Assembly: GCA_044425705.1 (NCBI GenBank)
Contig: JAWXVD010000136.1
Span: 1 to 9,196 of the forward strand
From: JAWXVD01 sp044425705
Lineage (GTDB): Bacteria > Bacillota > Clostridia > Lachnospirales > Lachnospiraceae
Direction: 5' to 3'
DNA: 9,196 bases
The notes beneath the pieces are model-generated. The model did not search any database, was not told the DNA's origin, and worked only from the letters and a program-made list of their open reading frames with translations. Shown piece after piece: positions 1-7,574 of this stretch. Position numbers and translations under genes: made by a program. Position 1 is the stretch's first letter. Each line of letters starts with the position of its first letter.

Positions 1-915
1 TGGTTACAAGGGATGCATCCACCTGGAAAAATGAATGATATGAAGACTTTTTATCAAGTGAATCATCATGCGAATATAGCCCATGGAAAAAGTGTAAAAA
101 TACTTAAAGAAATGTATCCTAAAGCAAAAGTTGGAGCTAGTTTCGCCTTCGGACCTAGTTATGCAATGGATTGTCAGCCTATAAATGCTATGGCGAAAGC
201 TGATTTTGATGATTTGCAAAATTACTATTGGATGGATGTTTATGCTTATGGACGCTATCCACGTAGTGCAATGAAATATTTAGAATCACTTCATGTAGCA
301 CCAGATTTTATGGCAGGTGATGCACAAATCATGAAAGAAGCAGCAACGTTGATTGATTTTATGGGAGTAAACTATTATCAATCAACAGTGGTAGAATATA
401 ATCCAGTGGATGGTGTAGGAACTGATTACAGTATCAATACTTCTGGAAAAAAAGGAACTACAAAAGAACAGGGAGTACCAGGTCTTTATAAAAATCCTCA
501 AAATCAATATTTGGATTCCACAGACTGGGATTGGACAATTGATCCTATGGGCATTCGAAAATGTTGCCGTGATATTACAAGCCGTTATGATTTACCGATT
601 ATTATTTCAGAAAATGGACTGGGAGCATTCGATAAATTGGAAGATGAGAAAATCCATGATCCATATCGAATTGCCTATTTAAAAGCACATATTGAAGAAT
701 TGAAAAAAGCATGCGATGATGGATGTCGTGTATTAGCATATTGTACTTGGTCGTTTACAGATTTATTAAGTTGGTTAAATGGATACCAAAAGCGTTATGG
801 ATTCGTCTATGTGGATCGTCAAGAAACAGAAGGGGAAGGAACCTTAAATCGTTATAGGAAGGACTCCTACTATTGGTATCAAAAGGTGATTGAATCTAAT
901 GGAGAAGAGCTTTAA
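1..915 (+). CDS. 6-phospho-beta-glucosidase, GH1 family (5' end missing)
   Basis: Glycoside hydrolase family 1 enzyme, expected to hydrolyse phosphorylated beta-glucosides (such as cellobiose-6-phosphate) in the cytoplasm after PTS uptake. The frame is open from base 1 and starts with WLQGMHPPGK, which normally follows the NEP acid/base motif, so roughly 160-170 N-terminal residues lie outside the window; ATG codons at 13 and later are internal. The nucleophile motif ISENGLGAF is present (Glu204 of the visible part). Near the C-terminus, LLSWLNGYQKRYGFVYVD has Ser257, Lys264 and Tyr266 with the Ser-x6-Lys-x-Tyr spacing of phosphate-binding 6-phospho-glycosidases; plain beta-glucosidases have Glu in place of that Ser. 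The choice between 6-phospho-glucosidase and 6-phospho-galactosidase is not resolved. The next gene begins 35 bases downstream, suggesting one operon. Confidence 0.93.
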   Translation, partial: WLQGMHPPGKMNDMKTFYQVNHHANIAHGKSVKILKEMYPKAKVGASFAFGPSYAMDCQPINAMAKADFDDLQNYYWMDVYAYGRYPRSAMKYLESLHVAPDFMAGDAQIMKEAATLIDFMGVNYYQSTVVEYNPVDGVGTDYSINTSGKKGTTKEQGVPGLYKNPQNQYLDSTDWDWTIDPMGIRKCCRDITSRYDLPIIISENGLGAFDKLEDEKIHDPYRIAYLKAHIEELKKACDDGCRVLAYCTWSFTDLLSWLNGYQKRYGFVYVDRQETEGEGTLNRYRKDSYYWYQKVIESNGEEL

Positions 916-950
916 GAGAGTCACACTGAGAGAAAGGCGTGGTTATTAAA

Positions 951-1802
951 ATGAAGATGGATTTAAAAAGAATAGATACACCAAAATTGCAATTAGGTGA
1001 AGGAACTGTATGGAAAGCAGATACTGGTGATATTTTATTTGTGGATATTATGGGAGAAACAGTATACCAAAAAAATATAGAATCAGATCTACTAAAAGAG
1101 TTTTATATTGGTGGAACCGTTGGTTTTTTAGCCATAGAAGATGAAGAAAACATTATTTGTGCAAAAAACAGTGACTTAGTTAGAGTGAATTTGAATACAG
1201 GTGAAATCACACCATTGACAGATTTAGGAATTGCCTCACATTTAAGATTTAATGATGGTAAATGTGATAGTGAGGGAAGATTATGGGTTGGAACTATGGT
1301 AAAAGATGGTGCTAGCGTGAATCGTGAAGATAATATGGGTTCTTTTTATTGTATTGAAAAAGGAAAGATTACCTCAAGTATAGATGGTATGACAATACCA
1401 AATGGAATGGATTGGTATCATGGTAAATTTTACCATGTAGATACACCAACTAAAAAAATATATGAATATGAACAGATTGAAAACCAGATCGAGCCAATTC
1501 GTGTAGCAGTAGATTTGAGTGGTTTGCAAGGTGGGCCAGATGGATTTTGTATGGATGCTAATGGTAATATCTGGGTAGCGATATGGGGTGGAAGTTGTGT
1601 ATTATGTTTCGATTCAAAAACAGGAATTTTATTAGATAGAATTGAAATGCCAGATCAATGTGTTACATGCTGTGCTTTTGGTGGAAAAAATATGCAAACT
1701 CTGTTTATTACAACAGCTTCAGATGCAGAAGGAAATGGTGGACAACTTTATCAAGTGGAATTAGATGTAAAAGGTAAAACATCTAATTTTATTAAGATGT
1801 AA
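951..1802 (+). CDS. SMP-30/gluconolactonase/regucalcin-like protein
   Basis: Six-bladed beta-propeller hydrolase of the SMP-30/LRE family, about 283 residues, the usual family length. Three metal-ligand motifs can be seen: GEGTVW near the N-terminus (Glu), IPNGMDW in the middle (Asn at 1401-1403) and GPDGFCMD later (Asp at 1539-1541), matching the Glu/Asn/Asp set of regucalcin. Members hydrolyse sugar lactones such as gluconolactone, but substrates vary widely and none can be read from the sequence. It has no signal peptide, so it is probably cytoplasmic. The start is uncertain: GTG at 939, ATG at 951 and ATG at 957 share the frame. AGAAAGG at 931-937 lies too close to 939 and 13 bases from 951, so I chose 951. 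It lies between the phospho-glucosidase and tag, consistent with a role in sugar catabolism in the same transcript. Confidence 0.85.
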   Translation: MKMDLKRIDTPKLQLGEGTVWKADTGDILFVDIMGETVYQKNIESDLLKEFYIGGTVGFLAIEDEENIICAKNSDLVRVNLNTGEITPLTDLGIASHLRFNDGKCDSEGRLWVGTMVKDGASVNREDNMGSFYCIEKGKITSSIDGMTIPNGMDWYHGKFYHVDTPTKKIYEYEQIENQIEPIRVAVDLSGLQGGPDGFCMDANGNIWVAIWGGSCVLCFDSKTGILLDRIEMPDQCVTCCAFGGKNMQTLFITTASDAEGNGGQLYQVELDVKGKTSNFIKM

Positions 1803-1850
1803 ATTTACTTTAAGGTAACTTGTTTTTTGAAAGAAAGGATAAAGACTATT

Positions 1851-2417
1851 ATGGAACGATGTCATTGGCCAAATCTTGAAAATTCAGAGATATACCAAGA
1901 GTACCATGATAAGGAATGGGGTGTGGCATCTTATGATGATGTACATTTGTTTGAAATGTTTATTCTAGAAAGTTTTCACTGTGGTTTATCATGGCTGTTA
2001 ATCTTAAAGAAACGTGAGCATTTTAGAAAAGCACTTGATGGATTTGATGCCGTAAAGATTGCACAATATGAAGAAAATAAAATTGCAGAGTTGCTAGAGA
2101 ACAAAGATATCGTTAGGAATCGAGCTAAAATATTAGCAACCATTGCAAATGCGAAAGCATATTTAAAAGTGGTAGAGGAGTTCGGAAGTTTTTCAAATTA
2201 TTTGTGGAAATTTACAGAAGGTAAAGTAGTCTATCATCCTTTTGATGGAGTGACAACTAAAAATGAATTATCTGATGTGATTTCAAAAGACTTGAAGAAA
2301 CGAGGATTCAAGTTTATGGGAACGGTAACATGTTATTCCTATTTGGAGGCAATTGGAATTATGAATAATCATGCCATTTACTGCGATAAATATGTAGGAA
2401 AAGATAAAAAACAATAA
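1851..2417 (+). CDS. tag: DNA-3-methyladenine glycosylase I
   Basis: Base-excision-repair glycosylase that removes 3-methyladenine from alkylated DNA, leaving an abasic site. At 188 residues it is almost the same length as E. coli Tag (187). It starts MERCHW and contains YHDKEWG, LFEMFILE (the Glu of the base-binding pocket), GLSW, KKRGFKFMG and CYS. The zinc-binding set of the family is intact: Cys4, His19, His174 and Cys178, the last two as H-x3-C in NNHAIYC. A TTG at 1827 opens the frame earlier, but ATG 1851 fits the family N-terminus exactly and follows AAAGGA (1834-1839) at a normal distance. It is followed within 25 bases by the AP endonuclease gene xth, whose product acts on the abasic sites this enzyme makes. 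Confidence 0.95.
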   Translation: MERCHWPNLENSEIYQEYHDKEWGVASYDDVHLFEMFILESFHCGLSWLLILKKREHFRKALDGFDAVKIAQYEENKIAELLENKDIVRNRAKILATIANAKAYLKVVEEFGSFSNYLWKFTEGKVVYHPFDGVTTKNELSDVISKDLKKRGFKFMGTVTCYSYLEAIGIMNNHAIYCDKYVGKDKKQ

Positions 2418-2442
2418 GATGAAGAAAGTGATAGGTATAATG

Positions 2443-3195
2443 ATGAAATTAGTATCATGGAATGTAAATGGAATACGTGCTTGTGTTTCTAAAGGAGAAT
2501 TTGAAAATTTATATAGAGAAGTAGATGCTGATGTAATCTGTATTCAAGAAACAAAAATGCAGGTGGGACAAGCTGATATTAGAATTGAGGGATATGAAGA
2601 TTATTGGAATAGTGCCATAAAAAAAGGCTATAGTGGAACGGCAGTATTTACTAGAGTAAAACCATTATCAGTAAGTTATGATATCGGAGATGCAAACCAT
2701 ACAGGAGAAGGAAGAGCGATTACACTAGAATTTGATGATTTCTATTTGGTGAATTTATATGTGCCTAATGCACAAAATGAATTGGCTAGGATTGACTATC
2801 GTATGCAGTGGGAAGATGCACTACGTACATATGTGTCGGAATTAGACAAAATCAAACCTGTGGTAATTTGCGGTGACTTAAATGTAGCCCATAATGAAAT
2901 TGATTTGAAGAATCCTAAAGCTAATCGAAAAAATGCAGGTTTTAGCGATGAAGAAAGAGGGAAAATGACAGAGTTGTTAGCGGCAGGATTCATTGATTCT
3001 TTCCGATATTTATATCCAGATTTAGAAAGTGCCTATAGTTGGTGGAGTTATCGATTTAAAGCTAGAGAGAAGAATGCAGGTTGGCGTATCGACTATTTCC
3101 TTGTTTCAGAGAAATTAAAAGAACAAATTAAAGAAGCAACCATCCTTTCTCATCAGATGGGAAGTGATCATTGCCCTGTTACAGTAACTATATAA
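2443..3195 (+). CDS. xth: Exodeoxyribonuclease III / AP endonuclease
   Basis: Mg-dependent endonuclease-exonuclease-phosphatase family enzyme that cuts 5' of abasic sites and degrades 3' ends in base-excision repair. It has 250 residues, close to B. subtilis ExoA (252). Catalytic motifs are complete: SWNVNG (Asn7), QETK (Glu36), NLYVPN (Tyr106), GDLNVAH (Asp145, Asn147), RIDYFLVS (Asp217) and GSDHCPV (Asp242, His243). In-frame ATGs occur at 2419, 2440 and 2443; homologues begin MKLxSWN, which favours 2443, with AGG at 2433-2435 seven bases upstream. The first ATG lies one base after the tag stop, so the two genes are effectively coupled. It is the last gene of the left-hand run; no convincing Rho-independent terminator follows. 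Confidence 0.95.
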   Translation: MKLVSWNVNGIRACVSKGEFENLYREVDADVICIQETKMQVGQADIRIEGYEDYWNSAIKKGYSGTAVFTRVKPLSVSYDIGDANHTGEGRAITLEFDDFYLVNLYVPNAQNELARIDYRMQWEDALRTYVSELDKIKPVVICGDLNVAHNEIDLKNPKANRKNAGFSDEERGKMTELLAAGFIDSFRYLYPDLESAYSWWSYRFKAREKNAGWRIDYFLVSEKLKEQIKEATILSHQMGSDHCPVTVTI

Positions 3196-3236
3196 AATAG
3201 CAGACAAGTGCTAATGAAAACATTAGTAAAAATATC

Positions 3237-3266
3237 TTGACACAATAGATAGTCATACGTTATGAT
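3237..3266 (+). promoter_or_regulatory. Sigma-70-type promoter of the pheST T-box leader
   Basis: A perfect -35 box TTGACA (3237-3242) and a -10 box TATGAT (3261-3266) are separated by 18 bases. Transcription would start near 3273, just upstream of the T-box structure, so the position fits a leader start. A small hairpin (CTAATG/CATTAG, 3211-3226) lies just upstream but lacks a T-run. Confidence 0.75.
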
Positions 3267-3280
3267 ATCAATAGTCAAAA

Positions 3281-3575
3281 ATGCAATGAAGGTGCAGGTC
3301 ATATGTAACCGTGAGCGATATATTTTCTGATAGAGAGGGAGAATCATCGGCTGAAAGTTTTCCCCAGTACAAATATAGAGTGAATTTCACACCAGAGCAG
3401 CTCAATTGAAGTGAAGATGAATTTTCGTTATAAAGTGAAGAGACATGATGACATGGTAGGTTGAGACGGAGATGACACGTTACGTCTTATGAGAGTCTGT
3501 AAGTTTACAGGAACTTGGGTGGTACCGCGGAGATATTTCGTCCCTAGTATTTTTATAATACTAGGGATTTTTTTA
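3281..3575 (+). ncRNA. T-box leader, phenylalanine-specific (UUC specifier)
   Basis: A tRNA-sensing riboswitch: uncharged tRNA-Phe stabilises the antiterminator and lets transcription reach pheS. The T-box core is at 3515-3530, with bulge TGGTACC at 3520-3526. The UGGU tetrad pairs with 5'-ACCA-3', so it asks for a tRNA with discriminator base A, as tRNA-Phe has. The antiterminator forms from GGG (3517-3519) with CCC (3542-3544) and GCG (3527-3529) with CGT (3539-3541), and excludes the terminator at 3541-3567. The probable specifier is UUC at 3386-3388, on the 3' side of Stem I just before ACACC, whose CACC (3390-3393) can pair with GGTG at 3291-3294. A Stem III hairpin (CTGTA/TACAG, 3497-3510) precedes the T-box. 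The downstream gene, pheS, agrees with the Phe codon. Outer limits are approximate. Confidence 0.95.
3541..3574 (+). terminator. Regulated Rho-independent terminator of the T-box
   Basis: A perfect 11-bp stem, TCCCTAGTATT (3541-3551) with AATACTAGGGA (3557-3567), has a 5-base loop and is followed by seven Ts (3568-3574). Its 5' arm starts with the CCC that the antiterminator uses, so the two structures are mutually exclusive. It ends 37 bases before the pheS start. Confidence 0.95.
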
Positions 3576-3611
3576 TTTGTAATGAAATCATAACCCAAAA
3601 GGAGAGAAACA

Positions 3612-4631
3612 ATGAAAGCAATGTTAGATCAAATCAAAGCCTCAGCCTTAGCACAGATTGAAAATTCTGATGCTTTAGAAAAACTAAATGAGGTAAGAGT
3701 AAATGTATTAGGGAAAAAAGGTGAATTAACTGCAGTATTAAAAAATATGAAAAACGTAGCGCCAGAAGACAGACCTAAAGTAGGTCAAATGGTAAATGAA
3801 GCTAGAGTAGAAATTGAAAAAGTTTTAGAAGAAGCCATTACAAAAATGGAACGTGCAAAAAGAGAAGCACAAATGAAATTAGAAGTCATCGATGTAACTT
3901 TACCAGCGAAAAAAAATAGTGTTGGACATCGTCATCCGAATGTAATAGCTATGGAAGAAGTAGAAAGAATTTTCGTGGGTATGGGATATGAAGTTGTAGA
4001 AGGTCCAGAAGTAGAAACAGATTATTATAACTTTGAAGCACTCAATATTCCTGCTAACCATCCTGCAAAAGATGAACAAGATACCTTCTATATTAATGGA
4101 GACATTTTACTTCGTACACAAACTTCAGGTGTGCAAGTGCATACCATGGAAGATGGCGAATTACCAATTCGTATGATTGCACCAGGTAGAGTATTCCGTT
4201 CAGATGAAGTTGATGCGACACATTCTCCATCATTTCACCAAATTGAAGGACTTGTTATTGATAAAAACGTTACTTTTGCTGATTTAAAAGGTACATTAGC
4301 GGAATTTGCAAAAGAATTATTCGGAGAAGAAACAAAAGTTAAATTTAGACCTCATCACTTTAATTTTACAGAACCAAGTGCAGAAGTGGATGTAACTTGC
4401 TTCAAATGTGGTGGAAGTGGATGTCGTTTCTGTAAAGGAACAGGTTGGATTGAAATCTTAGGCTGTGGTATGGTACATCCAAATGTACTACGTATGAGTA
4501 ATATTGACCCAGAAGAATATTCGGGTTTTGCTTTTGGTATTGGTTTAGAGAGAATTGCCTTATTAAAATATGAAATTGATGACATGAGATTGTTATATGA
4601 AAATGATATTCGATTCTTGAAACAATTCTAA
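3612..4631 (+). CDS. pheS: Phenylalanine--tRNA ligase alpha subunit
   Basis: Catalytic alpha subunit of the (alpha-beta)2 synthetase that charges tRNA-Phe. It has 339 residues, near B. subtilis PheS. The N-terminal ~85 residues form the charged coiled-coil arm that contacts tRNA. The class II catalytic domain follows, with GRVFRSDEVDATHSPSFHQ (motif 2 region), FRPHHFNFTEPS and the motif 3 sequence GFAFGIGLERIALL. A small metal-binding-like knuckle, Cys263-x2-Cys266-x4-Cys271-x2-Cys274, sits between the FTEPS and GCGMVHPNV segments; to my knowledge such knuckles are common in Gram-positive PheS. ATG 3612 is preceded by AAAAGGAG (3597-3604) at a good distance. Expression is governed by the T-box leader directly upstream. 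Confidence 0.98.
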   Translation: MKAMLDQIKASALAQIENSDALEKLNEVRVNVLGKKGELTAVLKNMKNVAPEDRPKVGQMVNEARVEIEKVLEEAITKMERAKREAQMKLEVIDVTLPAKKNSVGHRHPNVIAMEEVERIFVGMGYEVVEGPEVETDYYNFEALNIPANHPAKDEQDTFYINGDILLRTQTSGVQVHTMEDGELPIRMIAPGRVFRSDEVDATHSPSFHQIEGLVIDKNVTFADLKGTLAEFAKELFGEETKVKFRPHHFNFTEPSAEVDVTCFKCGGSGCRFCKGTGWIEILGCGMVHPNVLRMSNIDPEEYSGFAFGIGLERIALLKYEIDDMRLLYENDIRFLKQF

Positions 4632-4823
4632 TGAGATTGATAAAGTTTGTAAATGAATTTGTTGGTATGATATAAACCATGAATTTTAGATTATAAGAGT
4701 CATTTAGTTTGAAACATTAATAGTTTGATATATAGCCTATTACAATGTTATTCCATGTGATTACTAAAATATAAAAATTTATGAATAATAGGATAATAGA
4801 TGAAATAAGTAGAGGAGAATGAT
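4632..4823 (+). other. Long pheS-pheT spacer, no gene seen
   Basis: This is 192 bases of very AT-rich DNA between two genes that are usually separated by only a few bases. It holds no ORF with a ribosome binding site except the start of pheT itself, no clear terminator, and no recognisable RNA family. Two weak promoter-like matches exist: an extended -10 TGG-TATGAT (4663-4671) without a proper -35, and TTGAAA (4709-4714) with TATAGC (4731-4736) at 16 bases. Confidence 0.6.
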
Positions 4824-7244
4824 ATGAATACAGCATTATCATGGATTAAAGCATATGTGCCAGAACTTGAGGTTGAAGCACAAGAATATACAGATGCAAT
4901 GACCTTAACAGGCACAAAAGTAGAAACATTTGAAAGATTAGATAAAAATTTAGAAAAAATAGTTGTAGGACAAATTGAAACCATTGAAAGTCATCCAGAT
5001 GCTACAAAATTAATTATTTGTCAAGTAAATATCGGTACAGAAATATTACAAATTGTAACTGGTGCACCAAACGTAAGTGTAGGAGATAAAGTACCTGTTG
5101 TAGTAGATGGTGGTAAAGTGGCAGGCGGTCATGACGGCGGTCCATTACCAACAGATGGTATCGTAATCAAAAATGGTAAATTGAGAGGAGTAGATTCTTT
5201 TGGTATGATGTGTTCCATTGAAGAAATGGGTTCTAGCAAAGAAATGTATCCACTTGCTCCAGAAAATGGAATTTATATTTTCCCAGAAGATACTGTAGTT
5301 GGAAGTGATGCTGTTGAAGTATTAGGTCTTCGTGATACTGTATTCGAATATGAAATTACATCTAACCGTGTAGATTGTTATAGCGTACTTGGCGTTGCTA
5401 GAGAAGCAGCAGCTACATTTAATAAACCTTTTGTTGCACCAGTAGTAGAAGTAAAAGAAAATAGTGAAAAAGTAGAAGATTATATCAGTGTGGAAGTAGA
5501 AGATGCTGACCTTTGTAGCAGATACTGTGCAAGAGTTTGTACTAATATTAAAATTGGACCATCTCCAGAATGGATGCAAAGACGTCTTGCAGCAAGTGGT
5601 ATCCGTCCTATTAATAACTTAGTAGATATTACAAACTACGTAATGGAAGAGTATGGTCAACCTATGCATGCATATGATTTAGAAACCATTGCAGGCGGTA
5701 AAATCATAGTAAAACGTGCAAAAGACGGAGAAGAATTCCTAACATTAGACGAACAAATTCGTAAATTAGATTCTGAAATCCTAATGATTTGTGATGGTGA
5801 AAAAGCTATCGGTGTTGCCGGTATCATGGGTGGTGAAAATTCAAAAATTACTGATGATGTAAAAACAATCCTATTTGAAGCAGCTACCTTTAGTGGTGAA
5901 AACATTCGTAAATCTGCAAAGAGATTAGGACTTAGATCAGATGCTTCTGGTAAATTTGAAAAAGGTCTAGATCCTAGAAATGCAGAAGATGCCATTAATC
6001 GAGCTTGTCAATTGATTGTAGAATTAGGTTGTGGTGAAGTGGTTTCAGGCATGGTAGATGTTTGCCAGCCATTAAAAGAATCAAATAAAATCACCTTTGA
6101 TGTAGAACGAATCAATGGCTTACTAGGCACAGATATTAGCAGAGAAGATATGGTAGAAATCTTTGGACGTTTAGAGCTTGTTTTAAACGAAGAAACAAAT
6201 GAAATTATCATTCCTTCGTTCAGACAAGATTTAGAAGGTATTGCAGATATAGCAGAAGAAGTTGCTAGATTTTATGGTTACGATAAAATACCAACAACAC
6301 TTCCAAAGGGTGAAGCAACCACTGGTAAATTACCATTTAAATTAAGAATTGAACAAAAAGCTAGAGACATTGCAGAATTCTGTGGTTTCTCACAAGGTAT
6401 GTGTTATTCTTTTGAAAGTCCAAAAGTATTCGATAAATTAATGTTACCAGCAGAAGATGATGCTAGAAAAGCAATCGTAATTGCAAATCCATTGGGAGAA
6501 GATTTCTCTGTTATGAGAACTGTTTCTTTAAATGGTATTCTTACATCACTAGCAACTAATTATAATAGAAGAAATAAAGATGTTCGTCTTTATGAAATGG
6601 GAAATATATATTTACCAAAGGCACTTCCATTGACTGAATTACCAGATGAAAGAATGCAATTTACACTAGGATTCTATGGTGATGGTGATTTCTTTACTAT
6701 GAAAGGTGTAGTAGAAGAATTCTTCGAAGCAATTGGAATGAAAGAAAAAGTGGCATATGATCCAAACTCTGGAAAATCATACCTACATCCAGGACGTCAA
6801 GCTAGTATTCTTTACAAAAATACAGTAGTTGGTTTCCTTGGAGAAGTACATCCAGACGTAGCCGATAACTATAACATTGGAACAAAGGCTTATGTAGCTG
6901 TACTTGATATGCCATGTGTTGAAAGTTTTGCTACTTTTGATAGAAAATACGAAGGAATTGCAAAATATCCTGCAGTATCAAGAGATATTAGTATGGTAGT
7001 ACCAAAAGAAATTCTTGTAGGACAAATTGAAGCCATGGTTGCACAACGTGGTGGTAAAATCCTTGAAAGTTATAAATTATTTGATATTTATGAAGGATCG
7101 CAAATTAAAGAAGGATTCAAATCAGTTGCCTACTCAATTACTTTCCGTGCGAAAGACAGAACATTGGAAGAAAGCGATGTTTCAGGTGCTATGAAGAAAA
7201 TCTTAAACGGTCTTGAAAGTTTAGGGATTGAACTTAGACAATAG
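4824..7244 (+). CDS. pheT: Phenylalanine--tRNA ligase beta subunit
   Basis: Beta subunit of phenylalanyl-tRNA synthetase, carrying the tRNA-binding and editing functions. It has 806 residues, the usual full bacterial length. Domains in order: an EMAP-II-like tRNA-binding domain at about 40-150 (VVGQIETIESHPDATKL, VTGAPNV); the B3/B4 editing domain at about 210-390 (GIRPINNLVDITNYVM, GQPMHAYDL, GVAGIMGG); the B5 domain at about 400-475; a catalytic-like core at about 480-690; and the C-terminal anticodon-binding ferredoxin-fold domain from about 710 (KYPAVSRDISMVV ... FRAKDRTLEESDV). ATG 4824 follows GAGGAG (4812-4817) at six bases. It is co-transcribed with pheS unless the long spacer carries its own promoter. 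Confidence 0.98.
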   Translation: MNTALSWIKAYVPELEVEAQEYTDAMTLTGTKVETFERLDKNLEKIVVGQIETIESHPDATKLIICQVNIGTEILQIVTGAPNVSVGDKVPVVVDGGKVAGGHDGGPLPTDGIVIKNGKLRGVDSFGMMCSIEEMGSSKEMYPLAPENGIYIFPEDTVVGSDAVEVLGLRDTVFEYEITSNRVDCYSVLGVAREAAATFNKPFVAPVVEVKENSEKVEDYISVEVEDADLCSRYCARVCTNIKIGPSPEWMQRRLAASGIRPINNLVDITNYVMEEYGQPMHAYDLETIAGGKIIVKRAKDGEEFLTLDEQIRKLDSEILMICDGEKAIGVAGIMGGENSKITDDVKTILFEAATFSGENIRKSAKRLGLRSDASGKFEKGLDPRNAEDAINRACQLIVELGCGEVVSGMVDVCQPLKESNKITFDVERINGLLGTDISREDMVEIFGRLELVLNEETNEIIIPSFRQDLEGIADIAEEVARFYGYDKIPTTLPKGEATTGKLPFKLRIEQKARDIAEFCGFSQGMCYSFESPKVFDKLMLPAEDDARKAIVIANPLGEDFSVMRTVSLNGILTSLATNYNRRNKDVRLYEMGNIYLPKALPLTELPDERMQFTLGFYGDGDFFTMKGVVEEFFEAIGMKEKVAYDPNSGKSYLHPGRQASILYKNTVVGFLGEVHPDVADNYNIGTKAYVAVLDMPCVESFATFDRKYEGIAKYPAVSRDISMVVPKEILVGQIEAMVAQRGGKILESYKLFDIYEGSQIKEGFKSVAYSITFRAKDRTLEESDVSGAMKKILNGLESLGIELRQ

Positions 7245-7267
7245 ATTTTGGTGACGATTAAGGGAGT

Positions 7268-7367
7268 NNNNNNNNNNNNNNNNNNNNNNNNNNNNNNNNN
7301 NNNNNNNNNNNNNNNNNNNNNNNNNNNNNNNNNNNNNNNNNNNNNNNNNNNNNNNNNNNNNNNNNNN
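7268..7367. other. Assembly gap (100 Ns)
   Basis: A run of exactly 100 undetermined bases. That round number is the usual placeholder for a scaffold gap of unknown length, so the true distance and even the adjacency of pheT and the recombinase region are not established. Only 23 bases follow the pheT stop before the gap; any pheT terminator or further gene would be hidden here. Confidence 0.97.
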
Positions 7368-7421
7368 AATTTTTAATTTTCTTAAACTGACAGTGAAATA
7401 ATGCATAGATATAAAGAATGG

Positions 7422-7472
7422 AACCCATTCCAGATACGTTCATTGCGAATTATCTGGAATAGGTTTTTTTTT
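7422..7472 (+). terminator. Strong Rho-independent terminator upstream of the recombinase
   Basis: A 10-bp perfect stem, ATTCCAGATA (7427-7436) with TATCTGGAAT (7451-7460), is extended by AACC/GGTT beyond one mismatch, and runs into nine Ts (7464-7472). It ends whatever transcript comes from the left, either pheST or something inside the gap. A competing small hairpin, GAATGG/CCATTC (7416-7430), overlaps its 5' arm. Confidence 0.85.
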
Positions 7473-7501
7473 GAATAGGAAGAAAAATTTCGTGGAATAG
7501 G
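7457..7501 (+). repeat. Three GAATAGG direct repeats before the recombinase
   Basis: GAATAGG occurs at 7457-7463, 7473-7479 and 7495-7501. The first and last copies extend to an 11-bp identity, TGGAATAGGTT. They lie across the terminator tail and the probable promoter of the recombinase gene, so they could be operator or recombinase arm-binding sites, or chance in AT-rich DNA. Confidence 0.4.
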
Positions 7502-7516
7502 TTATATTGGTATAAA
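7488..7516 (+). promoter_or_regulatory. Possible extended -10 promoter of the recombinase
   Basis: TGG-TATAAA (7508-7516) is a good extended -10 element. The sequence 17 bases upstream (TTTCGT, 7488-7493) is a poor -35, as extended -10 promoters allow. Transcription would start around 7523, about 50 bases before the ATG. Confidence 0.45.
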
Positions 7517-7574
7517 CGTAGTGTAATCAAATTGATGATATTGTGTCTGAATGTTACGAAAAGGAGGGGAAATT

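Noticed and set aside
3211..3226. Hairpin CTAATG/CATTAG after xth as a terminator
   Set aside because: Only six AT-rich pairs and no T-run on either strand.
4402..4680. Minus-strand ORFs inside pheS, pheT, xth and the recombinase gene
   Set aside because: They are antisense shadows of well-supported genes, without ribosome binding sites or recognisable protein features.
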